DNA of 64,000 bases, taken from positions 1 to 64,000 of the forward strand of contig NZ_ATVH01000018.1 of NCBI RefSeq assembly GCF_000420625.1, in the 5' to 3' direction. The translations under genes and the position numbers were made by a program. Positions 55,731 through 64,000 of this stretch are shown in pieces. Every line of letters begins with the position of its first letter. Positions within the stretch are counted from its first letter, which is position 1. Source of the DNA: Fodinicurvata sediminis DSM 21159. Its GTDB lineage: Bacteria; Pseudomonadota; Alphaproteobacteria; Kiloniellales; DSM-21159. Under the pieces are notes generated by a model, which was not told the DNA's origin, ran no database searches, and saw only the letters and a program-made list of their open reading frames with translations.

Positions 55731-57071
55731 ATGGGACGACGGCTTTTTGGAACGGACGGCATTCGCGGCCGTGCCAATCAGGAACCGGTAACGGCCACGA
55801 CGGCACTGAAGCTGGCCATGGCGGCCGGTGCCCAGTTTGCACGTGGGCCGAAGCATAATCTGGTCGTCATCGGCAAGGATACGCGACTCTCCGGTTATAT
55901 GCTGGAACCTGCGCTGACCTCCGGTTTCATTTCTGTGGGCATGGACGTGGTTCTGCTGGGGCCGATTCCGACGCCGGCCGTGGGTATGCTGACGCGCAGC
56001 TTGCGGGCGGATCTAGGTGTGATGATCTCGGCTTCACATAACCCCTTCGAGGACAATGGCATCAAGCTGTTTGGCCCGGATGGGTTCAAGCTGTCCGACG
56101 CGGTGGAGACGAACATCGAAACCGGAATGGAAGAGGATCCGGACAGGATTCGGGTATCTGGGGGAGAGCTTGGCAAGGCGCGGCGCCTGGAGGATGCACT
56201 GGGGCGTTACCTGGAATTCGTGAAAAGCAGCTTTCCCAGAGGATTGCAGCTTGATGGCCTGAAGATCGTCGTGGACTGCGCGCATGGTGCCGCCTACCGC
56301 GTGGCGCCCGATCTCTTCTATGAACTGGGGGCTGAGGTGATCCCGCTTGGAGTCGAACCGGACGGCTTCAATATCAATCTTGATTGCGGCGCCACGGCTC
56401 CTGACGCCTTGGCCGAGCGCGTAAGGGCGGAAGGCGCCGATCTGGGACTTGCACTGGATGGCGATGCCGACCGTGTCGTCTTCTGTGACGAAACGGGCCA
56501 CCTGGTCGATGGAGACCAGGTTATGGGCCTCATCGCCCGCACCTGGAAACAGGCCGGGCGCCTCAACAGCCCTGCGGTTGTCGCCACGGTGATGTCGAAC
56601 CTGGGTCTGGAACGGAGCCTGCAGGGCCAGGGATTGCAATTGCTGCGTACGCCCGTGGGCGACCGCTATGTAGTCGAACGCATGCGCCAGGATAACTGCA
56701 ACCTGGGCGGTGAACCTTCCGGCCATATGATCATGAGCGATTTTACGACGACGGGGGATGGCCTGATTGCCGCATTGCAGGTCTTGGAAGCCCTGGTCTG
56801 TGATGGTCGGCCTGCTAGCGAAGTCCTGTCCGTTTTTGAGCCTGTTCCCCAATTGTTAAGAAATGTGCGTTTCAATGGGGGGCAGCCGCTTGAATCCGGC
56901 CCTGTTCAAGACGCGATCCGCGACGGAGAGGACAGGCTGGGCCAGGGGGGGCGGCTTGTGATCCGGAAGTCAGGCACGGAACCCTTGATCCGCGTGATGG
57001 CCGAAGGAGACGACGCAAGTCTTGTAAAGCAGGTCGTGGACGACATTGTCCAGTCGATTGCCGAGGTATAG
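55731..57071 (+). CDS. glmM: Phosphoglucosamine mutase
   Basis: Converts glucosamine 6-phosphate to glucosamine 1-phosphate for UDP-GlcNAc, needed for peptidoglycan and LPS. The 446-residue protein begins [12 protein letters not shown]; the phosphoserine loop SASHNP places the phosphorylated Ser at residue 102 as in E. coli; DGDADR binds magnesium, and GGEPSGH and [10 protein letters not shown] are the sugar and phosphate loops. GGAAG precedes the ATG. The folP-glmM order is common in proteobacteria. Confidence 0.96.
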   Translation: MGRRLFGTDGIRGRANQEPVTATTALKLAMAAGAQFARGPKHNLVVIGKDTRLSGYMLEPALTSGFISVGMDVVLLGPIPTPAVGMLTRSLRADLGVMISASHNPFEDNGIKLFGPDGFKLSDAVETNIETGMEEDPDRIRVSGGELGKARRLEDALGRYLEFVKSSFPRGLQLDGLKIVVDCAHGAAYRVAPDLFYELGAEVIPLGVEPDGFNINLDCGATAPDALAERVRAEGADLGLALDGDADRVVFCDETGHLVDGDQVMGLIARTWKQAGRLNSPAVVATVMSNLGLERSLQGQGLQLLRTPVGDRYVVERMRQDNCNLGGEPSGHMIMSDFTTTGDGLIAALQVLEALVCDGRPASEVLSVFEPVPQLLRNVRFNGGQPLESGPVQDAIRDGEDRLGQGGRLVIRKSGTEPLIRVMAEGDDASLVKQVVDDIVQSIAEV

Positions 57072-57096
57072 TTGCCTAGGAAAGGAACATGACACG

Positions 57097-57882
57097 ATGA
57101 CAAAAGGCAGGATCCTGCTGATAGGCCGTTCCGACTGCCTGGGGGAAAAGGGTGTTCAGGCTGGTATCTGGACAGCCGGCGTTCATGGCCTGGCGGCTTC
57201 GACCGTTATCATGAACCTGACCGCACGTGACGAGGGCCGGAATTTCGATGAAACCGAATTGCCGGGAACCTTTATCGTCCGACAGGCAGAAGCCATCCTG
57301 GAATCGCAGAAAATAGACGTCGTGAAAGTCGGACGCCTTTCCTCGGAGGAACAGATCGAGGCAACCGCCCAGATTTTGGACGACAGCCGCCTGGCTGGCT
57401 GCCCTGTCCTGATCACGCCAGCCTTCTTTCGCGCAAATGACGAACCGGCACTCGGGGTGCGCGCCATTGCCCACTGGAAACGGCGCTTGGCCCACAGGGC
57501 ACGGATGGTGGTTGTGACCGAACGTGAGGCGGATGCCCTTGGTGGTTTCCAGGCCGAGGGGCGTGAGGAACTGCCGCATGTTGCCGAAACCCTGGCCACG
57601 CTTGGCAGCGAGACTGTCCTTCTCAGTGCCCAGGATCCGGGAGGGGACGGGGGCCTCGATATCTTCCTGGATGCAGAGGGTGTCTTGTACCAGCGGGAAT
57701 TTCCGGTGATGCGAGAAGGTGAGGCGGGACTCGATACGCCCAATTTTTCCACAGCGATGGCCTGTCAGTTGGCCTTGGGACACGAAAGCCGGGAAGCCGC
57801 ACGTCGTGCCCGGGATTTCATAGTCTCTGAACAGAATGAGAGCGCGGCCTTGACTGATTTTGCGAGGATTCATGGAGGTTGA
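57097..57882 (+). CDS. ThiD paralogue lacking catalytic motifs (pseudo-kinase candidate)
   Basis: A 261-residue ribokinase-fold protein that aligns end to end with the ThiD encoded directly downstream. Where ThiD has AGSDSGGGAGIQADIKT this copy has IGRSDCLGEKGVQAGIWT, and where ThiD has HGTGCTLASAIA (catalytic Cys and anion hole) it has TPNFSTAMACQLA. The ATP-anion loop is therefore gone. The TEREADAL block still matches PNVPEAEKL. It could be a non-catalytic partner, a sensor of HMP or pyridoxal compounds, or an enzyme with changed chemistry. The start MTKGRILL at 57097 is preferred over 57046. Only nine bases separate it from thiD. Confidence 0.75.
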   Translation: MTKGRILLIGRSDCLGEKGVQAGIWTAGVHGLAASTVIMNLTARDEGRNFDETELPGTFIVRQAEAILESQKIDVVKVGRLSSEEQIEATAQILDDSRLAGCPVLITPAFFRANDEPALGVRAIAHWKRRLAHRARMVVVTEREADALGGFQAEGREELPHVAETLATLGSETVLLSAQDPGGDGGLDIFLDAEGVLYQREFPVMREGEAGLDTPNFSTAMACQLALGHESREAARRARDFIVSEQNESAALTDFARIHGG

Positions 57883-57891
57883 GCAAAAGCA

Positions 57892-58698
57892 ATGAAGGGA
57901 CGCGTCCTTATCATCGCGGGGTCGGACTCCGGAGGCGGTGCCGGGATTCAGGCGGATATCAAGACCGTCACGGCCTTGCAGGGCTATGCTGCCACGGCGA
58001 TCACGGCGCTTACTGCCCAGAATACGCAGGGAGTCCACGGGGTTTTTGGCGTCGATCCCGATTTCATAGCCCAGCAGATACAGGTAGTCCTGCAGGATAT
58101 TGGGGCCGATTCCCTGAAAACAGGCATGCTGCACTCGCCAGCGGTTATCGAGACGGTTGCACGTGAATTACAAGACTACTTTAAGAAGATTCCACTGATC
58201 CTTGATCCCGTTATGGTGGCGCAAAGCGGAGCCAACCTTCTGGAGCCGGAAGCCGTTGAAAATCTGAAAAATATGCTGCTGCCACTGGCAGATATCCTTA
58301 CGCCCAATGTGCCTGAGGCCGAGAAGCTTACCGGCATGCAAATCGTCTCACCCGAGCAGATGCAGGTTGCGGCACGCAGTCTGTTGGAAATGGGGCCCCG
58401 TTCGGTCCTGCTGAAGGGCGGGCACCTTGAAGGCGAAATCCTCTACGATGTACTCGCGACTCCTGAAGGCGTTGAGGTCTTCTCGGATATGCGCATTGAT
58501 ACAAGGCAGACTCATGGAACAGGCTGCACCCTGGCTTCTGCCATCGCTACAGGGTTGGCGCAGGGACTTACCAGAAGTCAGGCCGTGGCACGCGCGCGTG
58601 CCTACCTGCAGCGTGCTTTGAAGACAGCCCCTGGTTACGGGCAGGGCGAAGGGGGTGTCGATCACGCCCATACGGTTGGCGCGTTCCAGTTAAACTGA
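57892..58698 (+). CDS. thiD: Hydroxymethylpyrimidine/phosphomethylpyrimidine kinase
   Basis: Phosphorylates HMP and HMP-P in thiamine synthesis. The 268-residue sequence has AGSDSGGGAGIQADIKT (substrate site), LDPVMVAQSG, TPNVPEAEKL, LLKGGHLEG, and HGTGCTLASAIATGLA with the catalytic Cys and anion hole, all intact. It follows the degenerate paralogue by nine bases. Neither is beside other thiamine genes except the remote ThiE-like gene at 33.7 kb, and no TPP riboswitch is visible upstream. Confidence 0.93.
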   Translation: MKGRVLIIAGSDSGGGAGIQADIKTVTALQGYAATAITALTAQNTQGVHGVFGVDPDFIAQQIQVVLQDIGADSLKTGMLHSPAVIETVARELQDYFKKIPLILDPVMVAQSGANLLEPEAVENLKNMLLPLADILTPNVPEAEKLTGMQIVSPEQMQVAARSLLEMGPRSVLLKGGHLEGEILYDVLATPEGVEVFSDMRIDTRQTHGTGCTLASAIATGLAQGLTRSQAVARARAYLQRALKTAPGYGQGEGGVDHAHTVGAFQLN

Positions 58699-58707
58699 AG
58701 CACTGGA

Positions 58708-58723
58708 TGTGCACACATGCACA
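58708..58723 (+). terminator. Weak hairpin after thiD
   Basis: TGTGCA (58708-58713) and TGCACA (58718-58723) form a 6-bp stem with a CACA loop. A T-run (58731-58734) follows eight bases later. It is poor as a terminator but correctly placed 10 bases after the thiD stop. The region to 58930 is AT-rich and probably holds the serC promoter. Confidence 0.35.
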
Positions 58724-58933
58724 CAGCATCTTTTGCGGGTTTTAATGTAGCTTAAACATCTTAAGATCGTTTAACTTGTCGACGGATCTTTCAAGATTCG
58801 GGTTATTATCTAACTGAAAAATAGATGTTCTTTTTCGGAATTTATCCGGCCCGATTGCACCGGGGCGGATTCCGTCGTTTGCGGATTATTTCCCCGAGCT
58901 GCGTTGACGCACTGCAACATCGGGCCTAGTATC

Positions 58934-58984
58934 CAGCCCTCAGCTATCGCTGAAGCGACCTATAAGCGCGAAGGAGCGCCATTT
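58934..58984 (+). promoter_or_regulatory. serC leader RNA with two hairpins at the ribosome site
   Basis: TCAGC-TATC-GCTGA (58940-58953) is a perfect 5-bp hairpin with a four-base loop. Thirteen bases later GCGC (58966-58969) and GCGC (58976-58979) enclose GAAGGA, so the AGGAG ribosome site lies in or beside the second loop. The layout and wording resemble the serC RNA motif described upstream of alphaproteobacterial serC genes. The ligand or factor it responds to is not known to me. Confidence 0.6.
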
Positions 58985-58987
58985 CAC

Positions 58988-60166
58988 ATGAATATGACTG
59001 TAAGCGCGGCAAACAAGCCTGCGACACGTCCTGCGAATCCAAATTTCTCTTCTGGACCATGCGCCAAACGGCCCGGTTGGTCCCTTTCTGCGCTGGAAGA
59101 TGCCTTCACCGGCCGCTCCCATAGGGCCAAGGCCGGCAAGGCAAAACTGCAGGAAGTGATCGATCGCTCAAAGAGCATTCTGGGTCTACCAGAAGACTGG
59201 CGACTGGGGGTTGTCCCAGCGTCCGACACGGGAGCTGTCGAGATGGGACTTTGGTCTCTGCTTGGCGCGCGCGGTGTCGATTTGCTGGCCTGGGAATCCT
59301 TTGGTTCGGGCTGGGTGACCGATGTGGTCAAGCAGTTGAAGCTGGACGATGTCCGTCGGCTTGAAGCTGATTATGGGCAGTTGCCTGACCTGTCCTCCGT
59401 GGACGGCGACCGTGATATCGTCTTTACCTGGAACGGCACGACCTCAGGAGTCTGCGTACCGGATGCAGGCTGGATACCGGCCGATCGAAAGGGCCTGGCC
59501 ATCTGCGACGCCACTTCGGCGGCTTTCGCCATGGAACTGGATTACAGCAAGCTGGATGTTGTGACCTGGTCCTGGCAGAAGGTTCTGGGCGGTGAAGGCG
59601 GACATGGCATGTTGGCCTTGAGCCCACGTGCTGTAGAGCGCCTGGAGAACTATACGCCGACCTGGCCCTTGCCGAAGATTTTCCGCCTGACCAAGGGCGG
59701 CAAGCTGAACGAGGGTATATTCCGGGGGGCTACCATAAACACACCTTCGATGCTTTGCGTCGAGGATGCCCTGGATGCCCTGAAATGGGCGGAGTCCATT
59801 GGTGGCCTGGAAACACTGGTCGCACGCTCTCGCGACAACCTGCAAGTTGTCGCCGACTGGGTGGCACAAAGTGAATGGGCCGATTTCCTGGCCGAGGAAG
59901 CGGGAAGTCGCTCGTCCACCTCCATTTGCCTCAAGATCGTCGATCCCTGGTTCACGGCATTGCCTGAAGACAAGCAGGCAAGCGTGGCCGATGGCATCGC
60001 GGCAAAGCTTGAGGAAGAGGGCGTGGCCCACGATATCAATGCCTACCGGGATGCGCCGGCGGGACTGCGTATCTGGGGCGGTGCCACGGTTGAACAGAGC
60101 GACATGAAGGCGCTGATGCCGTGGCTTGATTGGGCTTATGCCGAGGTTAAGGCAGCCAACGCCTGA
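58988..60166 (+). CDS. serC: Phosphoserine aminotransferase
   Basis: PLP enzyme for the second step of serine synthesis (3-phosphohydroxypyruvate to phosphoserine). The 392-residue protein belongs to the alphaproteobacterial/Methanosarcina-type Ser[16 protein letters not shown] at the N-terminus and [14 protein letters not shown] with the PLP Lys. The start [10 protein letters not shown] at 58988 follows the structured leader; the open frame from 58904 runs through that leader and is rejected. It is 47 bases ahead of serA, so the two likely form one operon. Serine made here also feeds glycine, the substrate for betaine synthesis by GSMT. Confidence 0.95.
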   Translation: MNMTVSAANKPATRPANPNFSSGPCAKRPGWSLSALEDAFTGRSHRAKAGKAKLQEVIDRSKSILGLPEDWRLGVVPASDTGAVEMGLWSLLGARGVDLLAWESFGSGWVTDVVKQLKLDDVRRLEADYGQLPDLSSVDGDRDIVFTWNGTTSGVCVPDAGWIPADRKGLAICDATSAAFAMELDYSKLDVVTWSWQKVLGGEGGHGMLALSPRAVERLENYTPTWPLPKIFRLTKGGKLNEGIFRGATINTPSMLCVEDALDALKWAESIGGLETLVARSRDNLQVVADWVAQSEWADFLAEEAGSRSSTSICLKIVDPWFTALPEDKQASVADGIAAKLEEEGVAHDINAYRDAPAGLRIWGGATVEQSDMKALMPWLDWAYAEVKAANA

Positions 60167-60213
60167 AGCAGACGTCGAAGCCTCTCTTGAAACAGAATGG
60201 AAACCATTGATTC

Positions 60214-61797
60214 ATGCCAAAGATCCTTATTGCAGACAAACTGAGCCCGCTTGCTGTCGATGTCTTTCGACAGCGCGGCCTGGAAGCCGATGTCCTCACT
60301 GGACTTTCGGAAGATGAACTGGTCGAGCGCATTGCCGATTATGACGGACTGGCAGTGCGTTCCGCGACAAAGGCGACGGAACGCGTCCTGGAAGCCGGCG
60401 CCAAGGGCAACTTGAAAGTTGTCGGTCGCGCCGGTATTGGTGTGGACAACATCGATATCCCGGCTGCGACGGCCAACGGTGTGGTTGTGATGAACACGCC
60501 CTATGGAAATGCCGTCACCACGGCCGAGCATGCCATCGCCATGATGTTTGCCATGGCGCGCCAGATTCCTCAGGCCAATGAATCCACACACGCCGGCAAG
60601 TGGGAAAAGTCCAAGTTCATGGGCACCGAGCTGACTGGCAAGACCCTGGGACTGATTGGTTGCGGAAATATCGGCACCATCGTCGCCGAGCGTGCACAGG
60701 GCCTGAAGATGAAGGTGGTTTCCTATGATCCCTTCCTGTCACTGGAACGCGCAAAGGATTTGGGCATTGAGAAGGTCGAACTGGACGATCTGCTGGCCCG
60801 TGCCGATCTCATCACGCTTCATGTGCCCCTGAACGACCAGACACGCGGGATTCTGGATGCTGAGACCATGGCCAAGTGCAAGGAGGGCGTGCGTATCGTC
60901 AACTGCGCGCGCGGTGGCCTGGTCGTCGAGGAAGATCTAAAGCAGGCACTGGACTCTGGCCAGGTTGCCGCAGCGGCCCTGGACGTCTTTGAGGTGGAGC
61001 CGGCCAAGGAGAATGCGCTTTTCGGTCATCCGAACCTTGTCTGCACGCCGCATCTTGGTGCCTCGACCAGCGAAGCTCAGGAAAAGGTGGCCGTCCAGGT
61101 GGCCGAACAAATGTCGGACTATATCCTGACCGGTGCGGTGACCAACGCCATCAACATGCCCTCGCTCAGTGCCGAGGATGCCAAGCATCTGGGGCCCTAT
61201 ATGTCCCTGGCTGAACAGCTGGGCTCCTTCGCTGGCCAGCTGACACGCACGGGCTTGCAGTCGGTGCGGATCGAGTATGAAGGGCATGTCGCCGGCCTGA
61301 ACACCAGGCCCTTGACACAGACGGTGCTGGTCGGGCTTTTGCAGCCGATGCTGGATTCCGTGAACATGGTCAATGCGCCGATCATGGCTCGGGAGCGGGA
61401 CATCGATGTGGCCGAGGTGAAGTACGAGCGGGACTGTGACTACCAGACCCTAATCCGGGTCACGATCGAGACCGAAAACCAGGAACGCTCGGTTGCCGGA
61501 ACCCTGTTCGGCGGCAGCAAGCCGCGCCTCGTTGAGATCAAGGGCATCCAGGTCGAGGCGCAGTTGGGCAAGCACATGCTCTATCTGACCAATCAGGACA
61601 AACCCGGTGTGATCGGTGCCTTGGGGCGTATTCTTTCCGATGCCGGCTTGAACATCGCAACATTCCATCTGGGCCGAACCGAATTCGGTGGGGATGCCAT
61701 CTGCCTGCTTGAGCTGGATGGCGATGTGCCGGCCCCCATCCTGAAGGAAATTCGCGCGCTGCCACAGGTGCTGCGGGCAGAACCCCTGCGCTTTTGA
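60214..61797 (+). CDS. serA: D-3-phosphoglycerate dehydrogenase
   Basis: First enzyme of serine synthesis. The 527-residue long form has the catalytic/NAD domain (GRAGIGVDNIDIPAAT, LIGCGNIGTIVAERA, NCARGGLVVEE, LDVFEVEP, HLGASTSEAQ), an intervening ASB domain, and a C-terminal ACT domain (NQDKPGVIGALGRIL) from about residue 455 that usually binds serine for feedback inhibition. It follows serC on the same strand. Supply of serine and thus glycine connects it to betaine production in this organism. Confidence 0.96.
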   Translation: MPKILIADKLSPLAVDVFRQRGLEADVLTGLSEDELVERIADYDGLAVRSATKATERVLEAGAKGNLKVVGRAGIGVDNIDIPAATANGVVVMNTPYGNAVTTAEHAIAMMFAMARQIPQANESTHAGKWEKSKFMGTELTGKTLGLIGCGNIGTIVAERAQGLKMKVVSYDPFLSLERAKDLGIEKVELDDLLARADLITLHVPLNDQTRGILDAETMAKCKEGVRIVNCARGGLVVEEDLKQALDSGQVAAAALDVFEVEPAKENALFGHPNLVCTPHLGASTSEAQEKVAVQVAEQMSDYILTGAVTNAINMPSLSAEDAKHLGPYMSLAEQLGSFAGQLTRTGLQSVRIEYEGHVAGLNTRPLTQTVLVGLLQPMLDSVNMVNAPIMARERDIDVAEVKYERDCDYQTLIRVTIETENQERSVAGTLFGGSKPRLVEIKGIQVEAQLGKHMLYLTNQDKPGVIGALGRILSDAGLNIATFHLGRTEFGGDAICLLELDGDVPAPILKEIRALPQVLRAEPLRF

Positions 61798-61903
61798 GCC
61801 GTCAGGCCATTTGACAGCTTCTGCGCGTCAAAAAACGCTGGAGCAGGGCCGTTTCATGTGGGATCAATGCCCCCGATTTTTACGGTCTATGGCAGTATGA
61901 ACA

Positions 61904-61948
61904 GTGAAGCTACGGGCCGCTTGCGTTAAAGCAGGTCCGTGGCTTCAC
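61904..61948 (+). promoter_or_regulatory. Stable hairpin in the hisZ-purA leader
   Basis: GTGAAGCTACGG (61904-61915) and CCGTGGCTTCAC (61937-61948) pair along 11 of 12 positions, around a 21-base loop that can itself pair in part. It lies about 80 bases before hisZ. No U-run follows. It could mark a leader RNA or protect the message. Outside it, the 231-base gap 61798-62028 shows me no gene. Confidence 0.45.
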
Positions 61949-62028
61949 GTTCGTGTGTGGCTGGACGGGGCACAGGGCTTTGAACGGGCCAGGTGCTGTG
62001 CGCCAGACGCCGAAAGGATGGGGGGTAT

Positions 62029-63195
62029 ATGCACTCCGGCGACCCAAACGGTGCGAGGCAGGCTTTGCTGCCTGCTGGCCTGCAGGACATACTCTATCCG
62101 AATGCGGCCCATGAGGCGGCCATTGTGGAGAAGCTGATTCGCCATGTGAGCCGCCATGGCTATGAGCGCATCAAACCTCCGCTTATCGAATTCGAGGACA
62201 GTCTGCTGGCCGGCCCTGGGGGGCAGGTTTCGGATCAGACCTTTCGGCTGATGGATCCGGTCAGCCAGCGTATGATGGGCTTGAGGGCCGACATGACGCC
62301 CCAAGTGGCGCGTGTTGCCATCTCGCGACTGGCCCGGGAACCGCGGCCGCTGCGGCTTTGCTATGCAGGAGAGGTCCTGCGTGTGCGCGGCAGCCAGCTG
62401 CGTCCGGAACGACAGTTCACCCAGGTCGGTATGGAACTCATCGGAAGCTCCTCCTCGCGCGCCGATGCCGAAGCTGTCTTCCTGGCAGCAGATGCCTTGC
62501 GGACACTGGGTGTCGAAGAGTTGTCGGTCGATCTGTCCCTGCCGACCCTGGTAGGGCGGGTGTTCGATGCACTGGAACTGCCGGACAGCATGCAGCAGGA
62601 ATTGCGTGCCGCCCTGGACAGAAAGGATTCTGCAGCGGTGCAGCAGGCGGCCGGCACGCATGCTGCCCTTTTCGATGGACTGTTGCGAGCCTCGGGGCTG
62701 GCCGAAGAGGCGCTGGAGCGCATTGGAAATCTGTCTTTGCCGGCTGCGGTGCGTGAAGAGATCGAGCGCCTGGCCCAGGTGATCGACGAGGTGCGAGTGA
62801 TGACTCCTGACCTTGTCATGACCGTGGACTGCGTCGACCATCGTGGCTTTGAATACCAGACAGGCCTTTCCTTTACCCTCTTTGCCTCGGGTGTACGCGG
62901 AGAATTGGGGCGCGGCGGCCGTTACGACGCTCCGCGCGGGGAACAAGAGGGAGAACCTGCTATTGGCTTCACCCTTTTCATGGACTCCGTCCTACGAGCT
63001 CTACCGGCGCCCGCCCATGCACGGCGGCTTTTCCTGCCTGTGGATGCAGAAAGCGCGATTGCGACGGCTTACAGAGCGGCCGGCTGGGTTACGGTGGCAG
63101 CATTGGATGACGGGATTCATCCCGAAAGCGAAGCGCGCCGCCTGAATTGCACCCACATTCTTGTGGGGGACAAGATCGAGGAATTGGAGGACTAG
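62029..63195 (+). CDS. hisZ: ATP phosphoribosyltransferase regulatory subunit HisZ
   Basis: Histidyl-tRNA synthetase paralogue that pairs with short-form HisG to make active, histidine-inhibited ATP-phosphoribosyltransferase. The 388-residue protein keeps the class II fold (LLPAGLQDILYPNAAHE, LRADMTPQVARV, ERQFTQVGMELIG) and lacks the C-terminal anticodon-binding domain. The start MHSGDPN at 62029 is preferred over an upstream ATG. Its presence predicts a short HisG elsewhere in the genome. purA begins six bases after its stop. Confidence 0.94.
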   Translation: MHSGDPNGARQALLPAGLQDILYPNAAHEAAIVEKLIRHVSRHGYERIKPPLIEFEDSLLAGPGGQVSDQTFRLMDPVSQRMMGLRADMTPQVARVAISRLAREPRPLRLCYAGEVLRVRGSQLRPERQFTQVGMELIGSSSSRADAEAVFLAADALRTLGVEELSVDLSLPTLVGRVFDALELPDSMQQELRAALDRKDSAAVQQAAGTHAALFDGLLRASGLAEEALERIGNLSLPAAVREEIERLAQVIDEVRVMTPDLVMTVDCVDHRGFEYQTGLSFTLFASGVRGELGRGGRYDAPRGEQEGEPAIGFTLFMDSVLRALPAPAHARRLFLPVDAESAIATAYRAAGWVTVAALDDGIHPESEARRLNCTHILVGDKIEELED

Positions 63196-63201
63196 GGTTT
63201 C

Positions 63202-64000
63202 ATGGCCAACGTTGTGGTTGTCGGCTCCCAGTGGGGGGACGAAGGCAAGGGCAAGATTGTCGACTGGTTGAGTGAACGTGCGGACGTGGTCGTGCGTTTT
63301 CAGGGTGGACACAATGCGGGCCATACGTTGGTCATTGATGATGTGACCTACAAGTTGTCGCTTCTGCCATCCGGTGTGGTGCGGTCGGACAAGCTGTCCA
63401 TCATCGGCAATGGCGTCGTGGTGGATCCCTGGGCCCTGATGGAGGAGATCGAGCGCCTGCAAGACCAAGGCGTACAGATTTCTCCGGACAATCTGCGCAT
63501 TGCCGATAACGCTGCACTGATACTGCCTCTGCATGGACGCGTCGACCGGGCACGTGAAACGGCACGCGGTGGCAAGGCCATCGGGACAACCGGCCGTGGG
63601 ATTGGTCCTGCCTATGAGGACAAGGTCGGCCGACGTGCCGTGCGTCTGTGTGACCTGGCAGATCCAGATCTGATTGCAGAGCGTGTTGATGCTCTGCTGG
63701 TTCATCACAATGCTCTGCTGCGGGGATTGGGCGAAGAGGAAATGGAGCGCGATTCCCTGATCGCGGAATTGCAGGCGATAGCCCCCAGGCTTCTGCCCTT
63801 TGCCTCACGTGTGTGGGCAACCCTTGATACCGCACGTCGCCAGGGAAGGCGTATCCTGTTCGAGGGCGCGCAGGGGGCCATGCTCGACGTGGATCATGGA
63901 ACCTATCCCTATGTGACCTCCTCCAACACGGTTGGCGGGCAGGCCGCAGCGGGGTCAGGGACAGGTCCGCATGCCATCGATATGGTGCTGGGTATCACCA
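63202..64000 (+). CDS. purA: Adenylosuccinate synthetase, 3' end outside window
   Basis: Joins IMP and aspartate with GTP to adenylosuccinate in AMP synthesis. The first 266 codons are present: [20 protein letters not shown] (P-loop and catalytic Asp), GGHNAGHT with the catalytic His, [15 protein letters not shown], and [24 protein letters not shown] near the right edge. The ATG at 63202 follows the hisZ stop by six bases. The hisZ-purA pairing is common in alphaproteobacteria. PurB, which uses its product, is at 12.5-13.8 kb. Confidence 0.96.
   Translation, partial: MANVVVVGSQWGDEGKGKIVDWLSERADVVVRFQGGHNAGHTLVIDDVTYKLSLLPSGVVRSDKLSIIGNGVVVDPWALMEEIERLQDQGVQISPDNLRIADNAALILPLHGRVDRARETARGGKAIGTTGRGIGPAYEDKVGRRAVRLCDLADPDLIAERVDALLVHHNALLRGLGEEEMERDSLIAELQAIAPRLLPFASRVWATLDTARRQGRRILFEGAQGAMLDVDHGTYPYVTSSNTVGGQAAAGSGTGPHAIDMVLGIT

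Overview
The window is a GC-rich, densely packed chromosomal segment of a Gram-negative alphaproteobacterium. Lineage markers are the F1-ATPase zeta inhibitor, a GTTC-N7-GTTC type LexA box, the alphaproteobacterial type of SerC, an N-terminally extended FolP, the ruvCAB-ybgC-tolQRAB-pal-cpoB-tilS-ftsH-folP-glmM order, and a 6S RNA between zapA and the 5-formyl-THF cyclo-ligase gene. A glycine-methylating betaine pathway (GSMT and SDMT) points to a halophilic or halotolerant member, probably of the Rhodospirillales; a Fodinicurvata-like organism is my guess. I see no insertion sequence, prophage, CRISPR array, tRNA or rRNA.

Layout: (1) 1-4.4 kb, minus strand: gsmt, sdmt, metK, ahcY, which is betaine synthesis plus the enzymes that supply SAM and remove SAH. 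(2) 4.7-7.2 kb: copper ATPase behind a textbook CueR-type promoter. (3) 7.2-13.8 kb: class I ribonucleotide reductase, an SRAP DNA-protein crosslink protein, an NRDE protein, ATPase zeta subunit and purB; tandem NrdR-like boxes and a LexA box lie between nrdA and the SRAP gene. (4) 13.9-22 kb: a sulfatase-fold membrane transferase translationally coupled to tamA and tamB. (5) 22-31.8 kb: the accessory region of greatest interest. A five-gene cluster encodes a zinc-less MDR dehydrogenase, a catalytically degenerate T-fold (PTPS/QueD-like) protein, a GT4 glycosyltransferase, a methyltransferase and a flippase-like membrane protein. It runs head-on into a minus-strand set: RibD-type reductase, FkbM methyltransferase, YceI, CDP-alcohol phosphatidyltransferase and an OpgH glucan synthase. 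(6) 32-39 kb: Sua5, an orphan ParA, then ThiE-like, class I aldolase, an unknown protein, gap and tkt. No pgk is present there. (7) 39.2-64 kb: zapA, 6S RNA, folate salvage, YmdB, YebC, ruvCAB, tol-pal, tilS, ftsH, folP, glmM, a thiD tandem whose first copy looks like a pseudo-kinase, serC-serA with a structured leader, then hisZ and purA (cut by the window edge).

The best candidate for an undescribed system is region 5. It looks like a pathway that builds a small cyclic compound using pterin- and riboflavin-type folds, glycosylates and methylates it, and perhaps moves it across the membrane. The product is unknown to me. All family calls are from reading sequence and remembered motifs; no database search was run.
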